Shown: piece by piece, positions 37,836 through 49,891 of the stretch
How the letters are laid out: each line of letters starts with the position of its first letter
Position numbering within the stretch: the first letter of the stretch is position 1
Source: Atherix ibis
Lineage: Eukaryota > Arthropoda > Insecta > Diptera > Athericidae
Assembly (NCBI GenBank): GCA_958298945.1
Contig: OY282607.1
Span: 90,031,270-90,095,269, forward strand
DNA: 64,000 bases
Direction: 5' to 3'
Notes under the pieces: model-generated
What the model was told of the DNA's origin: nothing
What the model saw: the letters and a program-made list of their open reading frames with translations, nothing else
Database searches by the model: none
Program-made: the position numbers and the translations under genes

Positions 37836-39359
37836 CAAAATATTTGGAACTTAGCTAACCTAAGAAATAGTTTTGCTTAGATGATCCATCCCACATTCCA
37901 CTTTTAAATTTAAAAAAAATATGAATAAAAATTAAATATCAATGAAATACTGAAAAACATACAATTATATTTTTTATAAATAATAGAAATTACACTCCAT
38001 TTCACAAATAAAAAATCTGTCAACCTTCGTATTGAAGACATATTTTTTGCTATAGTGTTTTATTTAAATGTTAAAAAAAATTATGAGAACGACAATATTT
38101 CTGATATATTTTTTTCCGTATACAAAAGTATGAAAATTATATAAAGCAATAATTTCCCATTGAAGAAAAGCCATAGTTTATTAATTATAGTTCATAGAAA
38201 AATTAAATTCACCATTAAAAGCCAATTAAGAGTATTTGTCTATTTAACAAAGTTCGACATTTTCCGAAAGGGAAAAAAAAACTTTGAAAACTATTTCTGA
38301 AAAAACATTAAAATTAAGAAATAACATTTAAATAATGCAAAGTGTTTTTATAATTGTTGCAATGACATTGATTAACCTTGTCGCATTAAGGTGTAAATGA
38401 TTAGCGTAGTTAATTAAAATCCAAACATACTCGTACAGAGATTGGGTAAAGCGCTTCTCCAGTAACTGCTTCAGGTAAACAAGTTAAGACTCTCAAGTGG
38501 GTAACTAGGTAGATGGGTAACATGGATTAATAGGTAAGTAGGAAGGTATGGTACTCCGTCACGTTTTTATTTTAATTTTTTTTGTAAGCAAAATTTTCTA
38601 CATTTTCCTTCCATCAACGTATCTATTACGAAATAGATGATTTTGTTATTTTTCCGCTAATCTTCTTGAATGCTGTTTTCAAATCCATTACAAAGAAAAC
38701 ATTGAATAATTGTCTGAATATACAAATACAATATATAAATTGGAATTTTTCCACCATAAGAGAGACGTTTTACTGCAGTTAAGATAATATTTTTTTGGAG
38801 GCGGGTGGGGTGTTTAAAATTACGATACGCTCGAACAAAAATCTATCGATTCAGTTAAGAAGACGTTTTTGATCTACACTCGTACTCCTACGTATAGTAT
38901 AATTTTAAATGTTTTTCCTTTTATTCTTGTATATTCTATAAAATTTAAAATAATTTATTTACTTCCTTACAATATTGTAAGGGGCACCTATAAAAGTTTA
39001 CCTTTTCATTAAATAAAACGTATTCTGCTCATGCATATAACCTAAGATAATTATAATATTGTGCGCAGTTTTTAAATGAAAATTTACAGGATTTTTTTAA
39101 AAGCTTTTATGTTGTAGAAAAAATTAATTAAATTTATATTAGCAGTACAATTGAACAAATTTACTTTAATTGAGAATTGAACATTTTAAAATAAAAAATT
39201 TACCAGGAATAGAAAAATCATCATTGATTTGAGAAAAAACGTTAAATTCTTACATAACAAAATCTAGACTACATTTTTCCAAAAATTGTAAAATATTTCA
39301 TAGATAATTAAATGCTGAAATCAAGACCTCATATTTTTTGTTGTAAAAACCTCTTCTTT
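37836..39359. other. Spacer between the two minisatellite arrays
   Basis: About 1.5 kb of AT-rich sequence without the 13-bp unit. A GGTAAGTAGG/GGTAACTAGGTAGATGGG-type short repeat lies at 38500-38550. No gene seen. Confidence 0.5.
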
Positions 39360-40575
39360 TTTCAGTAAAAATTTTCGGTAAAAATGCAACAACAACATTT
39401 TTTGTAAATTTTTTTCGGAAAACTTCTCATTTTTTGCAAATTTTTACCAAATCTTTTTTTTGAAAATTTTTACCGTAAATTTGTTACTGAAAATTATTAA
39501 ATTTTTAACGAAAATATTTACTGAACAAGTAAAATGTTTTACTTTTTATCTAAAATTTTTATCAAACATTTTTACAGAACATTTTTGCTGCAAATTTTTA
39601 CTAAAAGTTTTTACAGAACATTCTTACCGAAAATTGTTACGGAAAAATTTTACCAAAAGTTTTTCCCAAAACTTTTCACCTAACATTTTTTCCGAAATTT
39701 TTACCGATAATTGTTACCGTAAATGTTACTGCAAATTTTTAGGGACCATTTTTACCAAACAATTTTATCGAAAATTTTACCACCCGTTTTTACAGACCAT
39801 TTTTACCAAAAATTTTTACGAAAAATTTTTATCGAAAATTTGTTACTGAAAATTATTTTATTTTACCAAAAAAATTTTACGGAACATTTTTATTGAAAAT
39901 TTTTACTGAAAACTTTTACCGAAAAATTGATAACGACAATATTTACCGAAAATTTTTACGTAACATTTTTACCCAAAATTGTTACCGACCGTTTTTACAG
40001 CCCATTTTTACCGAAAATTTTTAGCGAAAATTTTAACCAAATATTTTTACCGAAAATTTTTACCGTACCGTTTTTACAGACCATTTTTACCGAACATTTT
40101 TACGAAAAATTTTTATCGAAATTTTGTTACTGAAAATTATTTTATTTTACCAAAAAATTTTTACGGAACATTTTTATTGAAAATTTTTACTGAAAACTTT
40201 TACCGCAAAATTGATAACGAAAATATTTACCGAAAATTGTTAGCGAAAATTTTTACCTAACATTTTTAACCAAAATTTTTACCGAAAATTTTAACTGAAA
40301 ATTTTTACCGAAAATTTTTACTGACAATTTATACTGAAAAATTTTTACTGAAAATTTTTACCGAAAATTTTTACTGAAAATTTTTACCGAAAATTTTTAC
40401 TGATAATTTTTACGGAACATTTTTACTAAAAATTTTTATTGAAAATTTTTGCCAAACATTTTTACCGAAACTTTTTACCAAAAATGTTTACCGAAAATGT
40501 TCACTTAAAATTTTAACTTAAAATGCTTACTAATATTGTAATTTTCACTGAATATTTTTACTTACAATTTTTACA
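39360..40575. repeat. 13-bp minisatellite array 2, with an inverted start
   Basis: Same unit and same orientation as array 1, except at the left end. There (39364-39387) two units stand in the reverse orientation (CAGTAAAAATTTTCGGTAAA) before the array switches. Within it a block of about 285 bp is duplicated: 39784-39970 matches 40068-40270, including GTTACTGAAAATTATTTTAT and AATTGATAACGA. The open frames at 39460-39849, 39927-40133 and 39979-40260 are repeat translations, not genes. Confidence 0.9.
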
Positions 40576-42720
40576 ACTATCTAATGAGTCTTCTGCTCCT
40601 TCTCCTTAATTACAATATAATGTAGTAAAATATTTTTCTTGAAATTGTTAACTTTTTGTTGAAGATGAAATAATTCGTGAGATGTCAGCGAGTGGGAAAA
40701 TGATTTTCTCGACGAGATTTGAATACACTTTAAAAATCAATCAAATTGATAATAGGTCCAAGTTGAAAAAAGTGATTCTCATAATTTTTTGTAAAGAGCG
40801 TTTCCAATAATTGGTTATGAATTTAGGCAAATTCCATCGATCATTGGTAGACCGACTGATCTTTATTGTAACATTGTCCCATGAACACTATGCTTCCTCC
40901 TTTCATCACGAATATGCTGTTTGTTTGAAATTAAACATGAAATGGGCAAGGCCCGTATGCCTACAGCAAATCCTCTCAAATTCAATCATTTTGCCCATAG
41001 TAAATTCAAAACTGATCAAACGTTAATTAAGCTATTTTTATAAAAGAAAAAATTCACTTTTGACCAAAGTGCACTAATATAAATTGAAATGTTATTTTTA
41101 ACGAAACTACAACATTATTTTTTGGTATTGAAGTCGAACGTGATAATCAATTGAATCATTTTAAATAGTAATGCTGATGTGAATATTTACAAAGGGATTG
41201 GTTGAATTTTTGCATAAATAATTTTGATGAGTTTGCAAAATTTACACGTGATTTCAAGTAATAATCAAATAACAATCCTGGGAATTTATTCATCTAATAT
41301 CTGTAAATAAGAACTTTGGTAAATTTTTACACGTCCATTTGAATGTCAAGGCTGATTGCAGACGAACTTTGTAAATTTTTCTAATATTGAGTGTCTGATT
41401 GAATTATGGTTTTAATAAGAGCAAAATTTTATTATGTTGGCGGTTTTTTTTTTTTTTAATTTACTATTTTGTAATATTAATCATTTTTAAAAAATAGTAT
41501 TTGATTTGGGAAAAAAACCCATATTCAAAAATTAAATATTCTTATTAATTTACATACTTTCATACCCAAAAAAAAAATGCAAATTAACCCAAAAATGTTT
41601 CAATCATTCAAATAAAAAATTTTAATAATATCTTATAAGAAAAAACTGTTTAAATAAAATTTACAAAAGAGCTTAAAGAGACCAATGCAATTAGTAGCAG
41701 TGCACATTTTTATAAAACACCACCTTAAGTCGATAGTACCAGTTTTAGTATCGGTTTTAGTAACATCACCTCTGGATATGCTCAACATCTGACCTTATCG
41801 GATGAGCTTTTCTCAGATTTTCTTTCACTTTATTTAGTAATTTTTTTTTTTCACAAACATACTATTATTACTAATATCATACTTAAATTTATTGCATGTA
41901 TCAATAGCAAAAATCCGATGCTTTTTTTTTTGATGCTTTTGTGTAAAGTACAATGGCAGCTAACAATGTAAGCATTTATGAGATGATCGAACATATTAGA
42001 AAATATTTAGGAGAAAAAATTTGTTTCTTCAAATTTCCATCCAATAGGTAAGATTAAAAATATTCGATAATGTAGTATATTATGATTGGGCTGTTATGAG
42101 AGCTTGTTACTCTGAAATTCCAGTGTAATATGATTAGATGGGTTGTCATCCGCCCACAATTCGAAATGATCGAACTATTTGAAAATCGACAATTGGCATT
42201 TTTCCTATAAAGTGTAGCATTAAGGTGCTATGACATAACATCCATAAGACTCTGATTAATCATCATCTATCGATGGGAAAATTTTTGGGTCAATCAAATC
42301 CTTTTCTTTTTGCCATTTATGTATATTTTGTGAGCACATATTTCTATGCCCTCAAAATTTATTTAAACTTATTAACCTGAATTTTTTTTTCCATCATATT
42401 AGTAACTATATATTTTTTAGGAGATTAAATGTTTATTTAATAAATTAATAATAATTGACTTTTCTGGGTGAATATACCAAATTAAATGGGTGAATATATT
42501 GTAGTATAGTAGAAAATAAGTAGGCACTTATCTTTTTGATTATTAATAAAATTTTACTGTAATTTTTTTTTTTAATATTTACCTTTTTTTTGGTTAATTT
42601 TTTTGTATTTTTATTTATTGAAGATGCCATAGGATGTCCAGTACAAAATTTTTATGAAAAATATGCATTTTTTTGGACAATTTTTTACTCGAAATATTGT
42701 AACTTTTTTAAAACAAAAAT
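40576..42720. other. No gene; weak transposase trace at 40800-41040
   Basis: On the minus strand 41040-40800 gives GGSIVFMGQCYNKD followed by SMEFA, faintly like the GGGSIMVWGC block of Tc1-type transposases. This is too short and broken to be sure. The rest is AT-rich with nothing identified. Confidence 0.3.
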
Positions 42721-42724
42721 ATGA

Positions 42725-43080
42725 TGGATAATATGAGGTGCAGCAGAAAAGTAATGAGACTAATTTTTTTTTTGCCTACAATTTTATTTCGATCCCTTTT
42801 AAAGTAGGTTTAAACTAGTAATGCTGAAAGGTATCAACTCAGCTCACCTTCAGTTTCTCGGTTACACTCATTTGGATGTTATCGAGAGTATAAAGATGAC
42901 GACGCCCTGTCTCAATGTTTTTTGATGACGTCCTGCCCACGTACTGTGTTTAGAAGAATTGAGAGAGGAGGGAGGGACTGTTGTACAAGAGTTGACGCAT
43001 ATTACCGTATGAAAGCGGCCCATTGTCATTGTGGAGCATCGAAATGTCTGCAATGTCCAAACTGACGGGAATAACCCTTT
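42725..43080 (-). mobile_element. Possible mariner-type relic
   Basis: The left edge GAGGTGCAGCAGAAAAGTAATGAGACT looks like a terminal repeat of a mariner-related element. The minus-strand frame near 43050-42990 reads SMLHNDNGPLSYGNMRQLL, resembling the second catalytic block (LHHDNAPAH). No opposite end seen. Weak assignment. Confidence 0.4.
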
Positions 43081-43139
43081 TTATTTTAAGGAAAAAGTCT
43101 TTTCATTATAGAAAAATCACTTGATAATACTAAACCATA

Positions 43140-43620
43140 ACATCGAAGCTAGTGCTGTCCAAGACACTAGTCTTGCCCCGCCTGATTTATTCTTTGGAAA
43201 CTTCGGTTCTCAGTAAAAAACCATTGTGAATTCTTCTTTGCATTCGAGAAGAGGATCTTTCGAAAATTGTTTTGATTCTACATCAGCATGAACAATTCCG
43301 GAGCCTATTTTACAATGAGATCCTGAAGCGTTACTGCGACCGCCCGGTTATGAATAAAATTAAGTTCAATAGCCTGGATTTGGCTGAACACTTAATCCGT
43401 ATGGATTATGAAGATCCCGACCAAAAAGTCTACACTGGTGCCATTTATGGTCTCAAAAAACCAGATAAGCCATGCCTGCGGTAGAGATACGGCGCTAGCC
43501 AAGCAGCCAAAAACATGTTGGGAGTATGCAACTAGAAGACCGCTGTGCGAAGCCAGAACGTCTGGAGTTCTTTGATTCAGCAAGCCTAGAGCGGACTCAC
43601 GGTTGATTATCATGATGACT
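43140..43620 (+). mobile_element. Non-LTR reverse transcriptase C-terminal relic
   Basis: The plus-strand reading LPRLIYSLETSVLSKKPL is followed by FYNEILKRYCDRPVMNKIKF, DLAEHLIRM, KVYTGAIYGLKKPDKP, then (frame change) LRYGASQAAKNMLGV and WSSLIQQA. It follows the C-terminal part of endonuclease/reverse-transcriptase proteins of RTE/BovB-like elements (LLYGSETWTL...RILGPV...LQWAGHVIRM...GRPKLRW...AVGVRNW). Stops and frameshifts are present and the catalytic RT core is absent. Confidence 0.6.
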
Positions 43621-43629
43621 TAATAGGAT

Positions 43630-43880
43630 CCTGAGCATGGTTCGTTTTACACTGCTGCTCGACGATCAAAAATTTATCAGAACCACCGACAAACTTATGT
43701 TCTTGATTAGGAATGTTCCTCATACAATCGTTCCAACTGTTCACGAAACTCAACAACAAATTTGATGGCACATTGTTGCCCCAAATAACGTTGCTCCATT
43801 TTTTTGTAACGCACTTGAAAAACACAACTTTTTTATATCCTCTATGAGATTCCGTTAAAAGTAATACCACCCCGGATTCT
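43630..43880 (-). other. Unassigned transposase-like fragment
   Basis: An 86-codon minus-strand frame (43870-43610) contains FKCVTKKWSNVIWGNNVP and KFVGGSDKFLIVE. The GG-x2-K-x2-VE end faintly recalls ISXO2/Merlin transposases, but the match is too short to assign. It could equally be chance. Confidence 0.25.
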
Positions 43881-43929
43881 CAGATCCCTCTTAGTGATGC
43901 CAGTCTTATTACGTTTCTATCACACTTTA

Positions 43930-44785
43930 CGAGGTCTGTTCAAAAAGTATCGCGAATTTTGAATTTCCACGGGTTGGTACTCATGTCTCTCATTTAAGCC
44001 AACAAGTTCGGCTATTTTGAGTGTTCAGTTAATTTTTGACATCTGCTTTACTTGCACGTGTTTTGGCTCGTCTTCGATTTTTGCCCATTTTCGACCAAAA
44101 ACAGCATCGCGTTAAAATTGGTAAGGAACTATTGGACTCTGTCCGCGATGACCCATATTTGCTCCAGAGGGTCAAAACTGGTGGCGAATCATGGGTTTAT
44201 GGTTATGACGTGGAAACCAAAGCTCAATCATCCCAATGGAAGCTGCCACACGAGCCAAGACCGAAAAAAGCGCGCCAAGTTCGGTCGAAAGTGAAGGTTT
44301 TGCTAACAGTTTTCTTCGATTGCAGGGGCGTAGTGCATCATGAATTCTTGCCACAGGGTAGAAAGGTCAATAAGGAATATTACCTGCAAGTTATGCCCAA
44401 GTTGACCGAAACAATCCGCCAGAAACGCCCGGAGTTGTGGAAGAACAAAAATTGGCTTTTGCACCATGATAACGGCCCTGCTCACGCATTGTTGCTTGTG
44501 CGAGAATTTTTGGCCAAAAACAATACAGTAATAATACCGCAGCCACCGTATTCCCCAGATCTGGCCCCTTGTGACTTTTTCTTGTTCCCGAAACAGATTC
44601 TTTGATCCATTTTTTGGATGACGAGCCAAAACACGTGCAAACAAAGTAGCTGTCAAAAATTAACTGAACTTGTCGCCATAATTGAGAGACATGAGTACCA
44701 ACATAATGCCACAAAAAAAATCGAAAATCAAATATACTTAACCCGCGGAAATTCAAAATTCGCGATACTTTTTCAACAGACCTCG
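43930..44785 (+). mobile_element. Deleted mariner (CGAGGTCTG family), copy D, with long inverted ends
   Basis: An 856-bp element between TA dinucleotides (43928-43929, 44786-44787). The plus-strand transposase frame 44036-44605 covers the catalytic domain but lacks the N-terminal HTH half. The first catalytic Asp is replaced by Gly (TGGESW), the second is intact (HHDNGPAH) and the third is intact (PDLAPCDFFLF). After the frame, 44612-44785 is a reverse complement of the family's 5' end, including the transposase start (MDQRIC on the minus strand). Both element ends are therefore 5' ends, giving inverted ends of about 140-170 bp. Confidence 0.85.
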
Positions 44786-44787
44786 TA

Positions 44788-46425
44788 TATCATCAGCAAC
44801 CATAAAATTTTTTGCCTGAGAGTTTTTTTTGTTTGAAATTAGTTTTTACAAACACCTCCTTTTTTTTAGTAACTAAATTAAAATTATTAAAAAATTTAAA
44901 TGCTAAAAATTTAATGTCAATGAGATTATTTAAAATTTAAGGTTTGTGTTCATAATTTAATTAAAGTATCTTAAAAATATATTGTATTAACTAATTTTAA
45001 TTCATAAAAATAAATTTCTTTAAATAATAAGTTATCGATGGGTAAAAATTTATTCGTTTTGTTGTTGTTAAAATGAATAAAAATTATACGTTTATCATAT
45101 TTAACTAATTTAACTACTTTTTTCACTTTCTACATATTTTTTGTAGTGTACAATATTTTAATAACAAGTTAATAGTATTAAAATAGTTTAAAATATATTT
45201 TCTTTTTGATTTGAATTAACCAGAAATAAAATCGACTTTTTCCCAATAAACATTGAACAAAAAGTGCAGTTGTTTTTAATAAATATGGTATTTTAAAATT
45301 TTTTACAAAATTTAAATCAATAAATTTTAGTTATATGTTATATTAAAAAAATTTAAACATATTTATCAAAATTTTCGTCTGTATTGTAGATTGTTTTATT
45401 AATTATTAAAAACTATTTGCAAGTATTTCTTGATAATTGCATTTTAGGAATTTTTTAATACTTAATTATATTAAAGATATGCATTGTAATATTTATAATC
45501 ACCCTCTGTAATAATTATAAATGATAAAAAAAATTATTTATCAATTAGTTGATGTTAACTTTTTATTGATTATTTAATTTTCGAACTAAACTTTTGCATT
45601 AAACAGAGAAATTTTGGAAATAATTTAAATTTATTTTGTTGATTTTTTGCTATAATTTTTATTAATAAACAAAATACAATAGTTTAAAATATACTCACTC
45701 CTTTTTGGTATTTGGTATTTTATCATTTAAATAAACCACTGTCATATTGAATGATTTTGCCTTTTTCCAATGGCTCATCAGCTAAATGATGAAGAGGTAC
45801 TTGACGACAAAGTTTACCCACGAATCAATCTCAAAAAGATTTCGATTTGACTTTTACAATATTCCTAGTTTACCTATCTTTAAAGGATTATTTTTTTCTT
45901 TTGCGCATACTATTTGTAGTTTTGTAAATTGTAGAAAATTGTACTAGCAGCTGCTACTATTTAAAATATTCAACTAAACATAGTCGAGTTTCAAGAAATA
46001 TATTGTTCTGATCTATGATATGCCTGCTATTGCATGAGATCGTTCCAAATACTTACATGAGATTTGGAGGAGTGCATTATTGGTAAGGTTACAATACATA
46101 CTATTAATTTATTCTTAAAAATATAAAAAAAAAGGTAGACATAAGGTAGCTTTTGTCCAAGAGACGATGCTACTTGGATGAGGCTTTGCTTTGCACGAAA
46201 TGTGTACTGTTCAGATGGGGCTGATCTTGGATGAATAACGTGTGGTGTGGAGCAAAGAGAGTGGGGCATATAGCACAGTGTTGAACGTTTGACGGAGTGC
46301 TTTGAGTGTCCCGCATCCGTAGTGGTAGTGGCATTTGTATAAATATTAACCAAATAATATATCAAATCGCGCACAGTGGTGAATTTAACTTCAATGTGGC
46401 CTACCTTTGACCTATACGATCAGCG
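44788..46425. other. Region upstream of the cuticle gene
   Basis: AT-rich to about 45760, then GC-richer to the TATA box. A 115-codon minus-strand frame (46374-46027) lies in this upstream region. It has no recognisable domain and would overlap the cuticle gene's presumed control region, so I treat it as fortuitous. Confidence 0.4.
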
Positions 46426-46459
46426 TATATAAGCTCGTCTCCAAACTAAAGACCATTAG
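46426..46459 (+). promoter_or_regulatory. TATA box and initiator of the cuticle gene
   Basis: TATATAAG at 46426-46433 is followed 29 bases on by a CCATTAG initiator-like site with its A at 46455. That gives a 5' leader of about 190 nt before the ATG at 46646. A strong TATA box is typical of regulated cuticle genes. Confidence 0.65.
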
Positions 46460-46645
46460 AGTAGAATGACAAGGTGTTGCTGATAGATCGATCGAGTACC
46501 GAGTTCTATTATTCATTAAATTTTGTAATAAAACGGTTACGAGTTCTTTAGAAAATTTTTGGTATAAATTTACCAAATTAACGTGTTCGAATATATATTT
46601 TATTGGATTTCTTTCTTATTTCGAATTGTGATTTTGTGATTAAAA

Positions 46646-49044
46646 ATGTGGAGAGAAATTTTCGTTATTGTTGCACTGGTTTATGTTGTTGCATCGATGC
46701 CACAAGCACCACCAAATGAAGCACCGGAACCGGTAATAGAATATTTACAAAAATTTAAATAAAACTCGTCATTAATTCAACAGCAAAAAAATAAATTTTT
46801 TTTTTATAAATTTGGGGAAACTTTTTTAAAAATTCAATGGTTTTTTTTTTCTTATGCATATTTTAACATTGAATTTTTAGGAATATTAATTTTTTTAGAA
46901 ATATTCTATGTTCCTAAAATGTTGCTAAAAGAATTTTTAGATATTTTTTTAAATTAATATTAGTGAATAATTTAGAAGTGATAGTGTATTAAAAGTTTGC
47001 ATTTTAAAAAATTTAACATGAAACCATATAGTTTAAAAGAATTACGCCAACGACAAAGAATATTATTTATTTAAAAAAATTAAAAGTGATTTTTTTTAAA
47101 TAATTTAGTTTTTGCATAAATTTACTTTAGATCAACAATTGATAGATATTTTTTTTTAAATTAAATTCGTGGTTAATTAAATTATATTTTTAAAATGCAG
47201 GATTTTAAAGTTAATTTCAAATTTGTACCCAATTTAACTGATGCTTAGGAAATTTAAAGTAAAAATTACTGAAAATAAAATTAAATTCTTTTAAATTTTA
47301 AGTTAAATTCGATAATATTATAGTTCAAAATATAAAATACAACATTTTTAACATTTATCATATTTATTATATAAAATTTTTTTTTTAAAAATTAATTTGA
47401 GCATCTTAAAATGCATGTAGAAATATAAGCTTAGCTATTGAGTTTTGAATCTAAGTTTGTTTTTTTTTGTTGAATCTAAATACAAAATTTTGTATTTTTG
47501 TACTACCTATGGAAATTTAAAAATAAATAATAGAATTTGTTGTAAAAGATTTTATTTTTAGCTTTCGTAATAGTATAAAATTCAAAATAACTTCATTTTG
47601 TATATTCGACAAGTATTTTTTTTTTCATATAGAATAGCATAAAATAAAATTTTATTTTAATTAAGAGAATATATTATAACAGAATCTAATGTTAAAAGCG
47701 AAAAAAATTAACATATTCATATACCAATAATATTTGATTACAAATTCAATGTGAAAAAAAAATTCAAAATTAAACAATTTTAATTATTTATGTTAATTGA
47801 ATGCTAGGGAAAAAATCTTTATTGCAAAACATTATTTCTAAGTATAAGTACAATAGAGAGGAATAAATAATGAAACTAGATTTGTTGAAATAAGTTAGTA
47901 TGATGAATTTTGAAATGGGTTTTTTTTTTTAAATTATTATGTTTATATTAAATTATAATGTAAAATTCATTTCTATTTGTCCATGGTCATATAAGTGTAT
48001 AATTAAAGAATAACAAACTGTTTGATTTTGAATTAATAAAAGCATTTGCTTAGGGTATTATTTTAATAAAAATAATTATTTAATTTCAGATATTAGTTAA
48101 TTTTCAACAAAAAACGGCAAAAAAATATAATTTTTTCAAGCATTTTTTGTTACCAATCAAACTTTTAATTTTCAACCAAAAGTAAATAAACTGATTTTGT
48201 TCATTTTCTTTTATACAACAAATTTAAGATATACAATATTTTTTCTATTTATTGTAAATAAAATATAATTAAAATTTGTTATTTTATTCCATTAAAACAA
48301 ATTTTATTAAGTAAAACCATTCATTTTCTATGCATACGCGTGTTAGTTCACTTAACCTTACAATGGTTGCACGTATATATATATTTGGAGATGACTGCAA
48401 AACCCTACAAGTGCAAAAATAATGTCAGTGAATTTCTCGTTAAAATCATGTGCGCTCAACTTAATTGTAGCGAAGAATATATTTCAAAGGATTTCTTTTT
48501 TAATTTTAATTAAAAAATATTTTTAAAAACAAATTAAAATAGCGATTATTTTTTTTTTATAAAAATATCAATTTAGGAAATAAAAAAAAATCTATCTAAA
48601 ACTAATTGGAAATAATCATTTTTATTAAATTCTTTAAGTTTGGTTCCCAAAATTTTTAGCAATTTTATATTAGTTATAATAAATAGTTTCTTCTTTATTA
48701 TTTCTAGTATGAATATCAATACGAAGTAAAAGATGAAGAGAAGAGTTTATTTTTTGATAAAAACGAAGTCGGCGATAGTCAAGGAAAAGTAAGCGAAATA
48801 ATTATTTTATATTAAATTATGTACTTATTCATTTTCAATTATAAAATTCTATTAAAAGTTCTTATCATTTTGATTTAAAAGAAAATTAATAAATTTTTTG
48901 TAAATTTTATTCAAACAGGTGACAGGACGTTATTCGGTATGGTTACCTGATGGCCGATTAATGACTGTAGACTATTCAGTTGATGGTGAAAGTGGTTTCG
49001 TGCCTAAAATATCATTTGCCGATAATTCTAATCCTTTCGGATAA
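46646..49044 (+). CDS. Cuticular protein with Rebers-Riddiford chitin-binding domain (3 exons)
   Basis: A 97-residue secreted cuticle protein. Exons are 46646-46732, 48708-48788 and 48919-49044, with all junctions GT-AG and phase 0. Residues 1-18 are a signal peptide (MWREIFVIVALVYVVAS), followed by a short Pro-rich linker. The rest is a Rebers-Riddiford domain: YEYQYEVKDEEKS, then GDSQGKVTGRYSVWLPDGR, MTVDYSVDGESGF and a C-terminal FADNSNPFG. The G-x-Y-x-V-x-L-PDGR-x2-V-x-Y core fits RR-2/pro-resilin-like CPR proteins, which bind chitin in the exoskeleton. It is short for the family, with no glycine- or alanine-rich tail. The 1975-bp first intron after the signal peptide is usual for cuticle genes. 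The gene lies antisense inside the large HFM1 intron. AATAAA follows the stop by 145 nt. Confidence 0.9.
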
Positions 49045-49188
49045 GCATTACCATTTTTCACAGCCACAATATAAATCTTTAAATACTTTTTTTTTAAATT
49101 AAAGATAAATCATGGAAATTAAAACTAAAAAAAAAAAATTGTAAAAATAACATCAAAAAAATAATCACATTGTATATTTTTTTCAAAT

Positions 49189-49194
49189 AATAAA
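49189..49194 (+). terminator. Poly(A) signal of the cuticle gene
   Basis: AATAAA 145 nt past the stop codon, followed by AT-rich sequence. Confidence 0.65.
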
Positions 49195-49891
49195 AGAAAT
49201 ACAAAAATATATTTAATTTGATTTATTCTCCCATTAAAAATTAATAATTTTGATATGTTCAGTTACAAAAGGATTGGTTTTTTTTTTTTAATTAGAGCGA
49301 AGATCAAGAAGTTTGCGAATTTAAGGACGTTTCGCAGCATATATTAAGAAATAAAGCAGATGGATTTTTATAGCTGATAATTTTTTTTTATCTTAAAGTA
49401 GATAAAAAATAAAAACAGAAACAATAAAAGAAGGCAAAATAATTTTTTTTTCTAAATTTAAAGTCCATGAAGATACTTGTACTCGTTATAAGCCGAACAT
49501 GCCCAACGGTTAATATTTTACTCGTAAATAATTTATCCATCAACATTCTACAAATTATCATCGAAAAAGTAGGACTTGTACAAAAAATATTTGGCGCGTC
49601 AAATAAATGTTAATTTATTATACTGAAATGTCATTTCTGTTGTTTTGTTACTATTTATCATTTCTTTTTTGAAATAACAATATTAATAATTCGAATAATT
49701 CGAATTTGGATCGTTTTTTTGCCGAAATTACGATTATGTTCATGACTCCATCAATTCATCAACATAAAGAATTGTGGTTGGCTGAAATCATGACAAATTG
49801 TTAGTCTTTCATTTCACACACTACATCCATCAATATAACAAAACCGAATTTATGTTAAAATATAAATACTATATATATTCATGATACTTAC
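49195..49891. other. Spacer between the cuticle gene and HFM1 exon 6
   Basis: AT-rich, with the pair AATTCGAATAATTCGAATTTG near 49690. No gene seen. Confidence 0.4.

Larger units (their letters stand above)
3953..49891 (-). other. HFM1: Giant (about 45.9 kb) HFM1 intron hosting a nested gene and repeats
   Basis: Inferred intron between the exon at 49892-50017 (ending ...MTQQKNV, donor GTAAGT) and the exon at 3724-3952 (starting KKYENLM). Both boundaries are consensus and both are phase 0. The joined protein aligns with human HFM1 across the junction without a gap. The interval holds an antisense cuticle protein gene (46646-49044), transposon relics, minisatellites and palindromes. No missing helicase coding is needed inside it. 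RNA evidence is lacking, so an assembly join or a locus rearrangement remains an alternative. Confidence 0.75.

Noticed and set aside
46027..46374. 115-codon minus-strand frame upstream of the cuticle gene.
   Set aside because: No domain, no plausible splice structure, overlaps the presumed promoter region; composition alone explains it.
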